A DNA stretch of 64,000 bases, from contig JAFDWN010000039.1 of assembly GCA_018268465.1 (NCBI GenBank), positions 1 to 64,000 of the forward strand, in the 5' to 3' direction. The notes under the pieces were generated by a model. That model was not told the DNA's origin, made no database searches, and was given only the letters and a program-made list of their open reading frames with translations. This stretch comes from Actinomycetota bacterium (GTDB taxonomy: Bacteria > Actinomycetota > Actinomycetes > Mycobacteriales > Mycobacteriaceae). Positions 7,605 through 15,155 of this stretch are shown one piece after another. Position numbers and translations under genes: made by a program. Numbering within the stretch: position 1 is the first letter of the stretch; every line of letters begins with the position of its first letter.

Positions 7605-8180
7605 TTAGGCGCTACGGGTGCCGCGGCGCCGTCGGGTCGGTGCGGGTGCGGGTTCGAGGAACTCGGCGATGTGGGTGGTGGCGGAGTCGATGCCGGCGAA
7701 GCGGGGGTGCTCGGTGTCGAGGTCGTCGGTGCGGAGCTGCCATAGGGGTGCGCCGTCGAGGCGGTATTCGGGGCGCAGCTGGTAGAGGTGGCGGCCAACA
7801 GCGGCGTAGCTCCAGGGGTCCAGCGGGTTGATCGGTTCATCGGTGACGACGGGTGCGGTGTGGGTCCAGAGCAGGCCGCCGCCGCGGAAGTGGCGGGTGC
7901 GTGCGGAGAAGGAGCGGCCGAGGTCGGGGTGTGCGGCGCTGGATTCGGCGCTGGCCTGCAGGACTCCCTGGGGGTCTCGGGCCCAGACCTGGGCGGTGGA
8001 GCCCCAGGTGTGGTTGCGGCGGTGCGCGGTGATGGTCAGCCCGTCGGGGATGCCGTCGGGGTGCAGTTCCTCGTGGCCGGGTTCGACGAAGTAGAGCAGG
8101 TCGGTGGCGATGGCGGCGAGGCGTTCGCCCAGCCAGTAGGTGTGGCGGCCGCCGGCGAGGAGGTCGGTGTGGGTGGTCAT
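7605..8180 (-). CDS. Orphan protein, 191 aa
   Basis: The start MTTHTDLLAGGRHTYWLG at 8180 follows GGAGAACAACC. The body reads as alternating strands (DGLTITAHRRNHTWG, GGGLLWTHTAPVV, YRLDGAPLWQLRTDDL) and ends in a basic tail (APTRRRRGTRSA), unusual in this acidic gene set. No family is recognised. It is the first gene after leader A7. Confidence 0.75.
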   Translation of the reverse strand: MTTHTDLLAGGRHTYWLGERLAAIATDLLYFVEPGHEELHPDGIPDGLTITAHRRNHTWGSTAQVWARDPQGVLQASAESSAAHPDLGRSFSARTRHFRGGGLLWTHTAPVVTDEPINPLDPWSYAAVGRHLYQLRPEYRLDGAPLWQLRTDDLDTEHPRFAGIDSATTHIAEFLEPAPAPTRRRRGTRSA

Positions 8181-8210
8181 GGTTGTTCTCCGTTCGTGTA
8201 CGGGTTGGGT

Positions 8211-8478
8211 GCGCCGGTTAGCGCTGGGGTTGCGGGGGACCGGCGGGGTGGCGCGCGCAACCTCGAAGAGGCCGTGACGAGCGGAGCAGGGTTTTCGGCC
8301 CGCGCGAGCCCGGCGCGCAGCGCCCTGGCGAGCTGGCGTTGGGCCGAAAAGGTCACTCGGCCCGCGCAGTTCGGCGCGGGTGTGGGTTGCGCGTGACGGG
8401 GCCTCGTCGGTCACACTGGGCGACCCAGCTGAACGGTTATAGGTGAGGGGCTACGGACCACGCCCGCCGCAGGCGGGC
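8211..8478 (-). promoter_or_regulatory. Family A leader, copy A7
   Basis: A2-like subfamily: TATAAC box at 8436-8441, upstream hairpin at 8462-8478, stem at 8292-8350 with the long GC-rich loop. It heads the genes at 7605-8180 and 7040-7525. Confidence 0.7.
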
Positions 8479-8555
8479 CTCCGCCGGTCGCACCTAGTGC
8501 CCCGGCGACCGCGCACGGCGAAGACACCGCACCGCGCCGGTGTGGTGTGCGGGGG

Positions 8556-8843
8556 TTACGGCGTGAAGGGGTGGGGGCTGTCGTGGTGCAGGCAGGCGAG
8601 GAGCTCGGCGGTGCCGGTGTGGTCGGGGCTGCCGTCGACGGCATGGCCGGTCTGGATGATGGCGGCGATGTCGGCTCCGAGGTGCAGTGTGTAGCGCGGC
8701 CATTCGTCATCGCCGGCGCGGGCGATCAGGGCCGCGGTGGCGGCCGTGAGCCGGATGCGTGCGTGGGCGGGGTTGTCGCCGAGACCGATGATGGTCTGCT
8801 CGCTGCGGTGGCCGCTGCTGGTCACTGCCCAGGTGATGGTCAT
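8556..8843 (-). CDS. Orphan small protein, 95 aa
   Basis: The start MTITWAVTSSGHRSEQ at 8843 opens a strand, then a helix (ARIRLTAATAALIARAGDD), a strand (RYTLHLGADIAAI) and a His/Asp-rich C-terminus. The Shine-Dalgarno region is weak (ATCGGAAC). No family is recognised. It is the second gene of the cistron under leader A8. Confidence 0.7.
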   Translation of the reverse strand: MTITWAVTSSGHRSEQTIIGLGDNPAHARIRLTAATAALIARAGDDEWPRYTLHLGADIAAIIQTGHAVDGSPDHTGTAELLACLHHDSPHPFTP

Positions 8844-8877
8844 GTTCCGATGATCGCCGCCAGGAGGCGGTGGCGGG

Positions 8878-8915
8878 AGGGGCCGCACTCCCGGTTGTGG
8901 ATAAGTGCGGCCCCT
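8878..8915 (-). terminator. 12-bp hairpin between the genes at 8921 and 8843
   Basis: AGGGGCCGCACT (8878-8889) pairs perfectly with 8904-8915, starting 6 bp after the stop at 8921. It lies within the cistron, like 5109-5141 and 7561-7591. Confidence 0.55.
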
Positions 8916-8920
8916 GTGGA

Positions 8921-9460
8921 TCACCGGGTCGGGCGGTAGCTGGCGTCGGTGGGATCGAAGCGGTGTTGGTCTCCGTCGAGGCAGACGGCGGCGGCTGTTT
9001 TGTGGGCGAGTTGGAGGACTTCGACAGCGCTGCGGTAGGCGGCGAGGTCGACGATCTGGAATGTCACGGGCCGCATGTAGACCTCGACCCAGCGGATGGT
9101 GCGTCGCTTGTCGGGGGTGAGGGCTTCGCGGCGGGTGACGGCGTAGGGCGGGCGTCGGGTCCAGTCGACGCCGATGGCGGGCCCGTCGTAGGGCTGTTGG
9201 TCGCGCGGGGCGAGGTTGTCGGGGAGCCCGGCCAGCGCCTGGCGGGCGGCTCCGAAGGCTTCCAGCACGCCCTGGGCTGCTTGGGTGTTGAAGAAGGTGA
9301 ACAGGATGCGTCCCCAGGTGAGGGTGACGCGGGCGATGTCGGTGTGGGCGTGATGGACGCTGATGTCGGGCTGTTGGGCGCCGCGCAGTCGTACGTAGGC
9401 CTGGGAGATCGCTCCGGCGGGGATGCCGATGTGCGACTCGGGGATGGCGATCTTGGTCAT
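8921..9460 (-). CDS. Orphan protein, 179 aa
   Basis: The start MTKIAIPESHIGIPAGAI at 9460 follows GGAGAACACC. The N-terminal half is strand-rich (ISVHHAHTDIARVTLTWG, ILFTFFNTQAAQGVLEAFG). The C-terminal half is basic with a VEVYMRPVTFQIVDLAAYR segment. No known family is recognised. It is the first gene after leader A8 and the right-most gene of the A-leader array. Confidence 0.75.
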   Translation of the reverse strand: MTKIAIPESHIGIPAGAISQAYVRLRGAQQPDISVHHAHTDIARVTLTWGRILFTFFNTQAAQGVLEAFGAARQALAGLPDNLAPRDQQPYDGPAIGVDWTRRPPYAVTRREALTPDKRRTIRWVEVYMRPVTFQIVDLAAYRSAVEVLQLAHKTAAAVCLDGDQHRFDPTDASYRPTR

Positions 9461-9489
9461 GGTGTTCTCCGTTCGTGTACGGGGTGGGT

Positions 9490-9759
9490 GCGCCGGTTAG
9501 CGCTGGGGGTGCGGGGGACCGGCGGGGTGGCGCGCGCAACCCCGAAGAGGCCGTGACGAGCGGAGCAGGGTTTTCGGCCCGCGCGAGCCGGCGCGCAGCG
9601 CCCTGGCGAGCTGGCGTTGGGCCGAAAAGTTCACTCGGCCTGCGCAGTTCGGCGCGGGTGTGGGTTGCGCGTGACGGGGCCCCGTCGGTCACACTGGGCG
9701 ACCCAGCTGAACGGTTAAAGGTGAGCAGCTACCCAAACCCACGCCCGCCGCAGGCGGGC
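9490..9759 (-). promoter_or_regulatory. Family A leader, copy A8
   Basis: Upstream hairpin at 9743-9759, TTTAAC box at 9714-9719, stem at 9571-9628 with the long loop. The tract beside the stem reads GTGAACTTTTCGG here instead of GTGACCTTTTCGG, a single change outside the pairing. It heads the genes at 8921-9460 and 8556-8843. Confidence 0.7.
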
Positions 9760-9823
9760 ATCGGCGCCTCCGGGCGCCGCTTGACAGGTGGGGCGCGGGC
9801 GAGGTGACGGGCCGTCTGTGGCT

Positions 9824-9838
9824 GGCACTATAAGTGCC
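9824..9838. promoter_or_regulatory. Operator-like palindrome
   Basis: GGCACT-ATA-AGTGCC is a perfect inverted repeat that contains a -10-like TATAGT on the minus strand. It lies in the 240-bp stretch between leader A8 and the protease gene, which otherwise shows no coding frame. It could be a repressor site or a promoter reading toward A8. Confidence 0.35.
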
Positions 9839-10002
9839 TTCACCCCGAACGGGTTCTGCGAGGCGGTATTTCGCGCAATCGGCACCGTGGCGAGAATGGA
9901 CCGGGGTTGTTTCTCAGCCCAGCGCGCGGGTTTGGTGGATAGATGTGGGCGGCGCTGCGCGCCGGCTTTTCTCAGTGCACGGGCACCGGCCCGCTCCCGG
10001 GG

Positions 10003-10674
10003 TCAGCGCTGCAGGCCGGCGACGACCAGATCGGTCAGCGATTCGGTCAGGCTGGTGAAGCGGCCGGTGCGGGTGCCGCTGTGGGTGTGGTGCTCGCCTA
10101 GCCAGATACCGACGATGGTGGCGGTGCCGTCGCTGGCGGGCTGCCACACGGGCGCTCCGGAGTCGCCGGGGATGCTTTCGGGCATCCCGGTCACGCTGTA
10201 TTGGTAGCCGAGTAGCCGCCCGTCGAGCTGTCCACAGACGGTCTTGGTGCGGATTCCGCTGCGACACACGGTGATTTCGGGATCTGGAACACCCATGCCG
10301 CTGACAGGCATGCCGTTGATCGTGGACACCGATCGGCTGGTGCCGAAGTTGATCAGCGCGAAGTCGTCGAAAAGCGGATCGGGGTCGTTGACGGCGACGG
10401 CGACGGCGCCGGTGGCCCCGCTGTCGTGGTCGGATACTGCGGAGCCGCCACCTCGAGTGCAGTGGCCGGCGGTGACCCCATAGGTGGTGGCCCCGGCGGT
10501 GTAGGTGTAGCCCAGCGTGCAGGTGGTGGACCCGGTGTTCGAGTGCACGGCGATCTCGTCGCCGGCGGCCACGGTGTAGGCGCCGGCATGACTGAGCGCG
10601 GGTGCGAACAGGCCGGTGATGGGGATGAGGGCCCCGGCGAGGGCGGTCAGTGTTGCTGCTCGGGTGGGCCGCAT
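10003..10674 (-). CDS. Secreted trypsin-like serine protease (S1 fold), 223 aa
   Basis: The start MRPTRAATLTALAG at 10674 is preferred to the upstream ATG because GGAAGAAAGGGA precedes it and it opens a Sec signal peptide (basic n-region, hydrophobic core, cleavage likely after SHA near residue 29). The catalytic triad of chymotrypsin-fold enzymes is visible: His in VTAGHC, Asp in DDFALI, Ser in GDSGAPVW. Two Cys pairs suggest disulfides. Length fits small actinobacterial S1 proteases with no propeptide domain. It sits in the small-gene array without an A leader. The substrate is unknown. Confidence 0.85.
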   Translation of the reverse strand: MRPTRAATLTALAGALIPITGLFAPALSHAGAYTVAAGDEIAVHSNTGSTTCTLGYTYTAGATTYGVTAGHCTRGGGSAVSDHDSGATGAVAVAVNDPDPLFDDFALINFGTSRSVSTINGMPVSGMGVPDPEITVCRSGIRTKTVCGQLDGRLLGYQYSVTGMPESIPGDSGAPVWQPASDGTATIVGIWLGEHHTHSGTRTGRFTSLTESLTDLVVAGLQR

Positions 10675-10753
10675 CGCGAGTCCCTTTCTTCCTGGTGGGG
10701 TGCTGCGAATCATTGTGGGCGCGACCGCTGACAACCCAGGTTCGGGCGCAGGC

Positions 10754-10945
10754 TCAGCGCTGCGACCGCGTGCGTTGCCGCTCGGCAGCGCGGCGGGCGC
10801 GGTTGTGCAGGGTGTCGATCCAGGCGTGCGCGGTGCGGGCGGATTGGCCGTGGTCCTGGGCGGCGCAGGATTGGACCGCTTGGCCAGCGCGGGCGGCGAT
10901 GCGCAGATCGACGCTGACCGGGGTGGAGGTACGGCCGGGGCTCAT
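10754..10945 (-). CDS. Small basic protein, 63 aa
   Basis: It reads MSPGRTSTPVSVDLRIAA then a helical, Arg-rich C-terminus (IDTLHNRARRAAERQRTR). The start at 10945 overlaps the preceding stop (TGATG), so it is translationally coupled to the DnaB-N-like gene. Small and basic, it may bind nucleic acid or the partner protein; that is inference. It is the third gene of a tightly overlapping set (12200-10754). Confidence 0.65.
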   Translation of the reverse strand: MSPGRTSTPVSVDLRIAARAGQAVQSCAAQDHGQSARTAHAWIDTLHNRARRAAERQRTRSQR

Positions 10946-11565
10946 CACGGCTGGTCCCATCCGGGCTGGGCGGCCGCTTCGGCGCGTCGCCACAGTTCGG
11001 CGAGGTCGTCGCGGGCGGTGCTGATGTGGGTGGTGAGGTCGGCACGGTCGGCGCCACTGTCGGCCATCTGCTGCATGCGGATTCCGTGTTCGCGCACCGC
11101 ACGGCGGTACGCCTCGTCGAGCACGTCGCGCGCGTGGTTGGCTGCTGCGGCGGCGCTGACGGTGTGGGTGTAGAGGTCGGCCAGATGCAGGGCCAGTCGG
11201 TGGTGTTGGCCGGCGGTCGGGGGGCGAGTGGGGTCCAGCGACTGGGTGGCGGCGTGTTGGCGACCGTAGGCCAATACGGTGACCGGATCGGGGTCGCGGC
11301 GGGCGTCGGTGACGCGGCGGATGGTCTCGTAGACCCAGCGGTTCATGGGCCGCCAGATGGCGATGTCGGGGATGAGGTCGCAGAACGTGCGCGCTCGGGT
11401 GTAGGGCATCCACAGCAGGGCTCCGAGGAGCTGATTTTCCGGCTCCCAGCGTGCGGCGATGGTTTCGCCGCTCGGTTCGGCGCTGAGCTCGAAGTCTTCG
11501 GCGGCCGCCCGGTCGGTGTCGTTGTCGGGGACGACGTGCAGTGGGGCGCGGTGCGCGGCGGTCAT
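10945..11565 (-). CDS. Protein resembling the DnaB helicase N-terminal domain, 206 aa
   Basis: Residues about 40-165 (ENQLLGALLWMPYTRARTF, IAIWRPMNRWVYETIRRV, DPVTVLAYGRQ, then an Ala-rich helix) follow the pattern of the helical N-terminal domain of DnaB-type replicative helicases. No Walker motif or RecA core follows, so it cannot be a helicase by itself. It could bind the host helicase or primase, or be a plasmid replication accessory; this is inferred from the domain pattern. The start at 11565 overlaps the upstream stop by 4 bp (ATGA). Confidence 0.6.
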   Translation of the reverse strand: MTAAHRAPLHVVPDNDTDRAAAEDFELSAEPSGETIAARWEPENQLLGALLWMPYTRARTFCDLIPDIAIWRPMNRWVYETIRRVTDARRDPDPVTVLAYGRQHAATQSLDPTRPPTAGQHHRLALHLADLYTHTVSAAAAANHARDVLDEAYRRAVREHGIRMQQMADSGADRADLTTHISTARDDLAELWRRAEAAAQPGWDQP

Positions 11566-12200
11566 GATGCGGTGGCCCCCCAGATCAGCAGGGCATACCA
11601 CCAGGTCAGGGCGCTGGCTTGGTCGGTGGTGGTGGCGGTGGGCAAAGCGGCGTGCACGGCGGCGGCCAGCTCGGCGGGGCTGGGGTGAGTACCGGCCTGG
11701 CTCAGGGCGTGATGGCGCAGTGTCTCCAGGACATGCTGATCGGGTGCGGTGGGCAGCTCGACTCCGGCCAGCTGTGCGGCTTCGCGCCAGAGTGTGCCAG
11801 CGGTGAACCAGCAGTGGCCTTCGGCGCGGGCGGCGGTGAGGACCGCCAGCGGGTAGCGCGCTCCGGGGTCGGTGTCGGACCCGTGGTGCCAGGTGTCGTG
11901 GTGGTCGGCGATCCATCGCTGCGCGGCGACGGCGGCGTGGTAGGTGGCGGTCTCGCTGGCTTCGTGACCGGCCGGGGCGATGGTGGCGTGTCCCGTGTGG
12001 TGCGGCCTGGTGGCGCGGCTGTCGGGTTCGGCCAGGGCGAGCAGTTCGTAGCGGGTGGTGTCGGGGTGCGTGGGCAGCGGGCGCAGGTAGTAGTCGGCGC
12101 CGATGACGTAGTTGATGAGGCTGCGGTGAGCGTCGTCGCGGTCGGGGTGGTCGGTGGTGGTGACCGACCGGCCTTGGTGGTCGATGGATAGCTGGTACAT
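11562..12200 (-). CDS. Orphan protein, 212 aa
   Basis: The start MYQLSIDHQGRSVTTTDHP at 12200 follows CAGGAGACCCACG. The first 60 residues look like a strand-rich small domain. The remainder is helical and His/Ala-rich (ATYHAAVAAQRWIADHHDTW). The C-terminus is Trp-rich (ALTWWYALLIWG) but too short to be a clear membrane segment. It is the first gene of the three-gene overlapping set with the DnaB-N-like protein, 29 bp downstream of nrdH. No family is recognised. Confidence 0.75.
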   Translation of the reverse strand: MYQLSIDHQGRSVTTTDHPDRDDAHRSLINYVIGADYYLRPLPTHPDTTRYELLALAEPDSRATRPHHTGHATIAPAGHEASETATYHAAVAAQRWIADHHDTWHHGSDTDPGARYPLAVLTAARAEGHCWFTAGTLWREAAQLAGVELPTAPDQHVLETLRHHALSQAGTHPSPAELAAAVHAALPTATTTDQASALTWWYALLIWGATAS

Positions 12201-12229
12201 CGTGGGTCTCCTGTCGTGGTCAAAGGTGA

Positions 12230-12475
12230 TCAGGCGCTCAGCGGGTGGGCTTTGCTGACCTCAGCTATGCGGTCGGGCCGGAAACCGGACCAGTGCTGTC
12301 CGCCGGCCACCACGACGGGGGCCTGCAGGTAGCCCAGTCCCATCACGTAGTCGCGGGCGTCGCTGTCGACGGTGATGTCGACTTTCGCGTAATCCACACC
12401 TGCTTTGTCCAATGCCCGGAAGGTCGCGTTGCATTGCACACAGGCGGGCTTTGTGTAGACGGTGATGGCGGTCAT
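12230..12475 (-). CDS. nrdH: NrdH-type glutaredoxin-like redoxin, 81 aa
   Basis: Full-length NrdH: N-terminal ITVYTKPACVQCNATFRALD with the CVQC redox pair (Cys13/Cys16), LGYLQAPVVVAG (cis-Pro loop) and the C-terminal HWSGFRPDRI signature that distinguishes NrdH from glutaredoxins. NrdH passes electrons from thioredoxin reductase to class Ib ribonucleotide reductase in the cytoplasm. No nrdE, nrdF or nrdI is nearby, so this is a stand-alone accessory copy, as often found on phages and plasmids. It has a recognisable promoter with a palindrome and heads the downstream minus-strand set. Confidence 0.92.
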   Translation of the reverse strand: MTAITVYTKPACVQCNATFRALDKAGVDYAKVDITVDSDARDYVMGLGYLQAPVVVAGGQHWSGFRPDRIAEVSKAHPLSA

Positions 12476-12514
12476 TTCTCACTCCTTAAGGGTTGTCACG
12501 AATTGCTGTTATCT

Positions 12515-12533
12515 ATTCCGATTATATCGGAAT
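12515..12533 (-). promoter_or_regulatory. nrdH promoter inside a palindrome
   Basis: ATTCCGAT-TAT-ATCGGAAT is a perfect 8-bp-arm inverted repeat 40 bp upstream of nrdH. On the minus strand it contains TATAAT (12521-12526), with TTGCCT 18 bp upstream as a -35. A repressor bound here would block RNA polymerase. The surrounding 12.48-12.73 kb is noticeably more AT-rich than its neighbours and I see no convincing gene in it. Confidence 0.5.
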
Positions 12534-12730
12534 TTCGGCGTGTCAGGCAACATTTATCAGGCTATTTGTGGGTAAGCTGTGACCTTTTTGACCGGGCGAA
12601 AACCAGCGCGTAATTACGCTGAAGGCAACCCGTTCGGCCGGTATGGCTCTGGCCGGTATCGGACCCTCGAATCGGTCGTAACATGCGTTCGCACACTCCT
12701 GTTCAGCTTTGGCGCTGCCTGTTCTTTGGC

Positions 12731-12947
12731 GCTTTCTCGCATCAATGTCATGGCCGGCGTAGGGCCCAGCGCAGTGCACAGGTCCGGACGGAAAGTTTTC
12801 CCCGTGAGCGTCTTTTGCGAGCGGATTCGTGGAAAAGTTTCCGGGCCGTTAGGCCGTATCCGTGGCCTTGCGCGGAGCGGGCCGCCGGCCACAATTGATA
12901 AAAGAGAAAGCGGTCAGAAAATTAATTCAGTAGCGCCGTCAGGCGCT
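12731..12947 (-). promoter_or_regulatory. Family B leader, divergent copy B0
   Basis: The outer stem is GCTTTCTC/GAGAAAGC (12731-12738 with 12904-12911) in place of the GCCTTCTGGC pair of the other B copies. The inner long stem is CGGAAA-g-TTTTCC with GGAAAA-g-TTTCCG. The conserved GCCGGCGGCCCGC and CAAGGCCACGG blocks are retained. On the minus strand it is preceded by the AGCGCC-tgac-GGCGCT hairpin (12932-12947). It lies upstream of nrdH, about 255 bp away. Confidence 0.65.
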
Positions 12948-13025
12948 TCCGCTGCACTGGTCGCGGCGATGTCGATTTCGTGGATGAAATGCGCGACCAT
13001 GGTCCTGCTGATGGCGGTCCCGAGC

Positions 13026-13061
13026 GGGAGGTGGGACCGGCGCTGACCGGCCCCACCTCCC
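13026..13061 (-). terminator. Hairpin after the ParB-like gene
   Basis: GGGAGGTGGGACCGG (13026-13040) pairs with 13047-13061 with a single mismatch, 11 bp past the stop at 13072. It separates the ParB-like gene from leader B0. Confidence 0.55.
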
Positions 13062-13071
13062 GACGTGGGGG

Positions 13072-14712
13072 CTAGTCGTTCTCGGCGGGCTCGGACTGCT
13101 CGGTCAGCGAGTCATAGAGTGCATCGTCGGTTTGCTCGCCGAGGATGACGCGCTCGATGTCAGCCAGCGGGTAGCCGTTGTCGGCCAGGAAGCGCAGCAG
13201 CTCGGCGGCTCCGACGTAGTGGCCCCAGCCGCTCCCTCGCCAGGCGTCCTTGCCGGTACGGGCTTCCAGTGCACCGAGCACCAGCGCCAGCGTGATCACC
13301 TGGGCGCGTCCGTCGCCGGTGGCGGGCAGCTCGGCCACCATCTTCGTCACTGCTGTCGAGTCGCTGGCCCCGAGCAGCTCGGCGCTGATCTGCCCGCCGT
13401 GGTGTTCCTCGATCAGGCGCACGTCGCGGGTGAGGCAGCTCGCCACGAACATCGCCGCACCCTTGGGGGCGGTCTTGCGGGCGAGGATCTTGTCGGTGAT
13501 GAACTGGCGACGCACCTGCTGGGCGGCTTCGCCGAGCTTGTTGAGCGCGATGACCTTGCGCCGCTCGCGGCGCGCCGCTTCGGCTGCTGCGGCCTCCCGC
13601 GCTTCGGCGTCCTGGTCGCTGGAGTCATCGGCGTGGTGGTCGCTGTCCTCGCGGGCGAGGGCTTCCACGCGCTTAGCCAGTGATTCGCACAAGACCAGTC
13701 CGGCGGCGGCGTAGTCGGTGCACAGCCAATCTGCCTCCCACACAACCACTTCGGTGACCGAGCTGGGGTCGCGCTTGCCCTCGGCAACCGTGGCACTGAA
13801 TCGAGCGTGCCAGTCGATGTCGTGGGCGTCGACCGGTTCGCCGGTCTCGGTGTCGACGTAGCCTTCGACTTCGGTTAGGCAGACCGCCCAGTGTGCAGGG
13901 TCGGTGACATGCTCGTCGGTGGCAGCCTCGCCCTCGGGGGTGCGCAGGTAGCGCAGTTCCACGCAGGTCGTGTCCCCGTAGGCGGGGAAGTCCTCGACCA
14001 CGGTGTATCCCTGCTCGGTGTAGCTGGTGGCAGCTTCCTGGTAGGCCTGTTGGGCGGCGCGGTCCTGGCGGATTTCGGCGACCCGGTGCTCGAATCGGTT
14101 GGTTCCGGCCACTTCAAGCAGACGCATGATGGCGTCGGGGTCGTCATCGAACTCGCTGAGCACCGCGGCCTCTGACAGCGACAGCTGCCCCGCGTCGAGT
14201 GCCTCCATCGCGGCCTGTGATCCGGCGGCGGTGGCCACGGATTTGACCGTGTCACGCCCGATGGACAGCTTCTTGGCGACCTTGGTCACGGAGGCTCCGG
14301 CGTCGAGCATCTGCTGGATGCCGCGTGCCCGCTGGGCCTCGGTGAGTTCGCGGCGTCGGTCGTTTTCCACGATCTGCTCGGAGACCCGTTCGACCACCTG
14401 GGCCTTGTCGTCGGTCGCACCGGCTGGGCGCACGTAGACCGGGACGCTGGTCAGACCAGCCTCGCGTGCGGCCAGGGTGCGTCGCTGTCCGGCGCGCACC
14501 CGCACCACGCCGTCGTGTCCGCGCACCGCTGCGATGGGGTTGAGCACGCCGTGCTCTTTGATGCTGGCGACGAAATCAGCGTCGAGTGCGGCGTCGTCGC
14601 GGACGTTGGTTTCCAGCTCCAACGTGTGCGGGTCGAGGTGTTCGAGGGTGCCTGCCGCCGCGACCTGTGCGTTGGTGTCGTTGTCGGTGACGGTGGTGGT
14701 GTTCTCGCTCAT
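13072..14712 (-). CDS. ParB/RepB/Spo0J-family protein, 546 aa
   Basis: Residues about 25-95 form a ParB/sulfiredoxin-like N-terminal domain: NVRDDAALDADFVASIKEHG then VRVRAGQRRTLAAREAG, where the RAGQRR box is the nucleotide-binding C-motif of ParB CTPases. A KorB-like helix-turn-helix follows near 130-155 (DAGASVTKVAKKLSIGRDTV). The long C-terminal 350 residues, acidic and coiled in part, are not typical of chromosomal ParB. No parA lies beside it, so it may be a plasmid-borne regulator or leading-region ParB-like protein rather than a partition protein. It is headed by leader B1. Confidence 0.85.
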   Translation of the reverse strand: MSENTTTVTDNDTNAQVAAAGTLEHLDPHTLELETNVRDDAALDADFVASIKEHGVLNPIAAVRGHDGVVRVRAGQRRTLAAREAGLTSVPVYVRPAGATDDKAQVVERVSEQIVENDRRRELTEAQRARGIQQMLDAGASVTKVAKKLSIGRDTVKSVATAAGSQAAMEALDAGQLSLSEAAVLSEFDDDPDAIMRLLEVAGTNRFEHRVAEIRQDRAAQQAYQEAATSYTEQGYTVVEDFPAYGDTTCVELRYLRTPEGEAATDEHVTDPAHWAVCLTEVEGYVDTETGEPVDAHDIDWHARFSATVAEGKRDPSSVTEVVVWEADWLCTDYAAAGLVLCESLAKRVEALAREDSDHHADDSSDQDAEAREAAAAEAARRERRKVIALNKLGEAAQQVRRQFITDKILARKTAPKGAAMFVASCLTRDVRLIEEHHGGQISAELLGASDSTAVTKMVAELPATGDGRAQVITLALVLGALEARTGKDAWRGSGWGHYVGAAELLRFLADNGYPLADIERVILGEQTDDALYDSLTEQSEPAEND

Positions 14713-14765
14713 GGTGATGGTGACCTTTCATCGATGGGGTGAGTGGGCGGTGGCCGCCCGTTCTT

Positions 14766-15009
14766 TTTGCCTTCTGGCACTGAAGATTTGGGCCGGCATC
14801 AGGGCCGTGGAGTGCAAAGGTCCGGGCGCAAAATTCTTCGCGCGAGCGCAGCGAGCCTCGAAAGAAATTTGCGAGCCCTTGGGCCCGGAGCGCAGCGGAG
14901 GCCGTGGCCTTGCACGCAGCGGGCCGCCGGCCATAATCGAAAGCCAGAAGGCAAATAAACTAGCGCCGGGGCCCGCAGGGACCCGGTGTTCAGCAGCGCC
15001 GCAGGCGCT
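14766..15009 (-). promoter_or_regulatory. Family B leader, copy B1 (ParB-like gene)
   Basis: The outer stem TTTGCCTTCTGGC/GCCAGAAGGCAAA (14766-14778 with 14943-14955, 13 bp perfect) encloses about 165 nt. The inner stem CGCAAA-a-TTCTT pairs with 14862-14873. On the minus strand it is preceded by hairpin AGCGCC-tgc-GGCGCT (14995-15009) and a TAGTTTATT stretch. It ends 54 bp before the ParB-like ATG. Confidence 0.7.
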
Positions 15010-15113
15010 TCCGCCTGTGCAGTTCCCCGATGGCATCGGTGCGGGTCGGTAAAGCCGTGGCCGTCGTGCCCGATGTTCCTGCATAGCAGTGCCTTTCGGG
15101 ATCGTGGGTGATG

Positions 15114-15148
15114 GGGTGGTCTGGCCCGCGGGACGGGCCAGACCACCC
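15114..15148 (-). terminator. Perfect 15-bp hairpin after the DUF932 gene
   Basis: GGGTGGTCTGGCCCG (15114-15128) pairs perfectly with 15134-15148, 8 bp past the stop at 15156. It is a strong candidate terminator. Confidence 0.65.
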
Positions 15149-15155
15149 TCGGGGG

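Noticed and set aside
812..9759. CRISPR array
   Set aside because: The repeated units are about 250 bp, spaced by coding genes and internally structured. This is not the short direct repeat plus spacer pattern.
9788..10207. Plus-strand frame opposite the protease
   Set aside because: Antisense shadow of the protease gene, whose triad and signal peptide are clear.
12543..12779. 78-codon minus-strand frame before nrdH
   Set aside because: It lies across the AT-rich patch and leader B0, with no ribosome binding site or natural composition.
13072..14712. Plasmid partition locus (parAB)
   Set aside because: A ParB-like protein is present, but there is no adjacent parA ATPase and no parS-like repeats were recognised.
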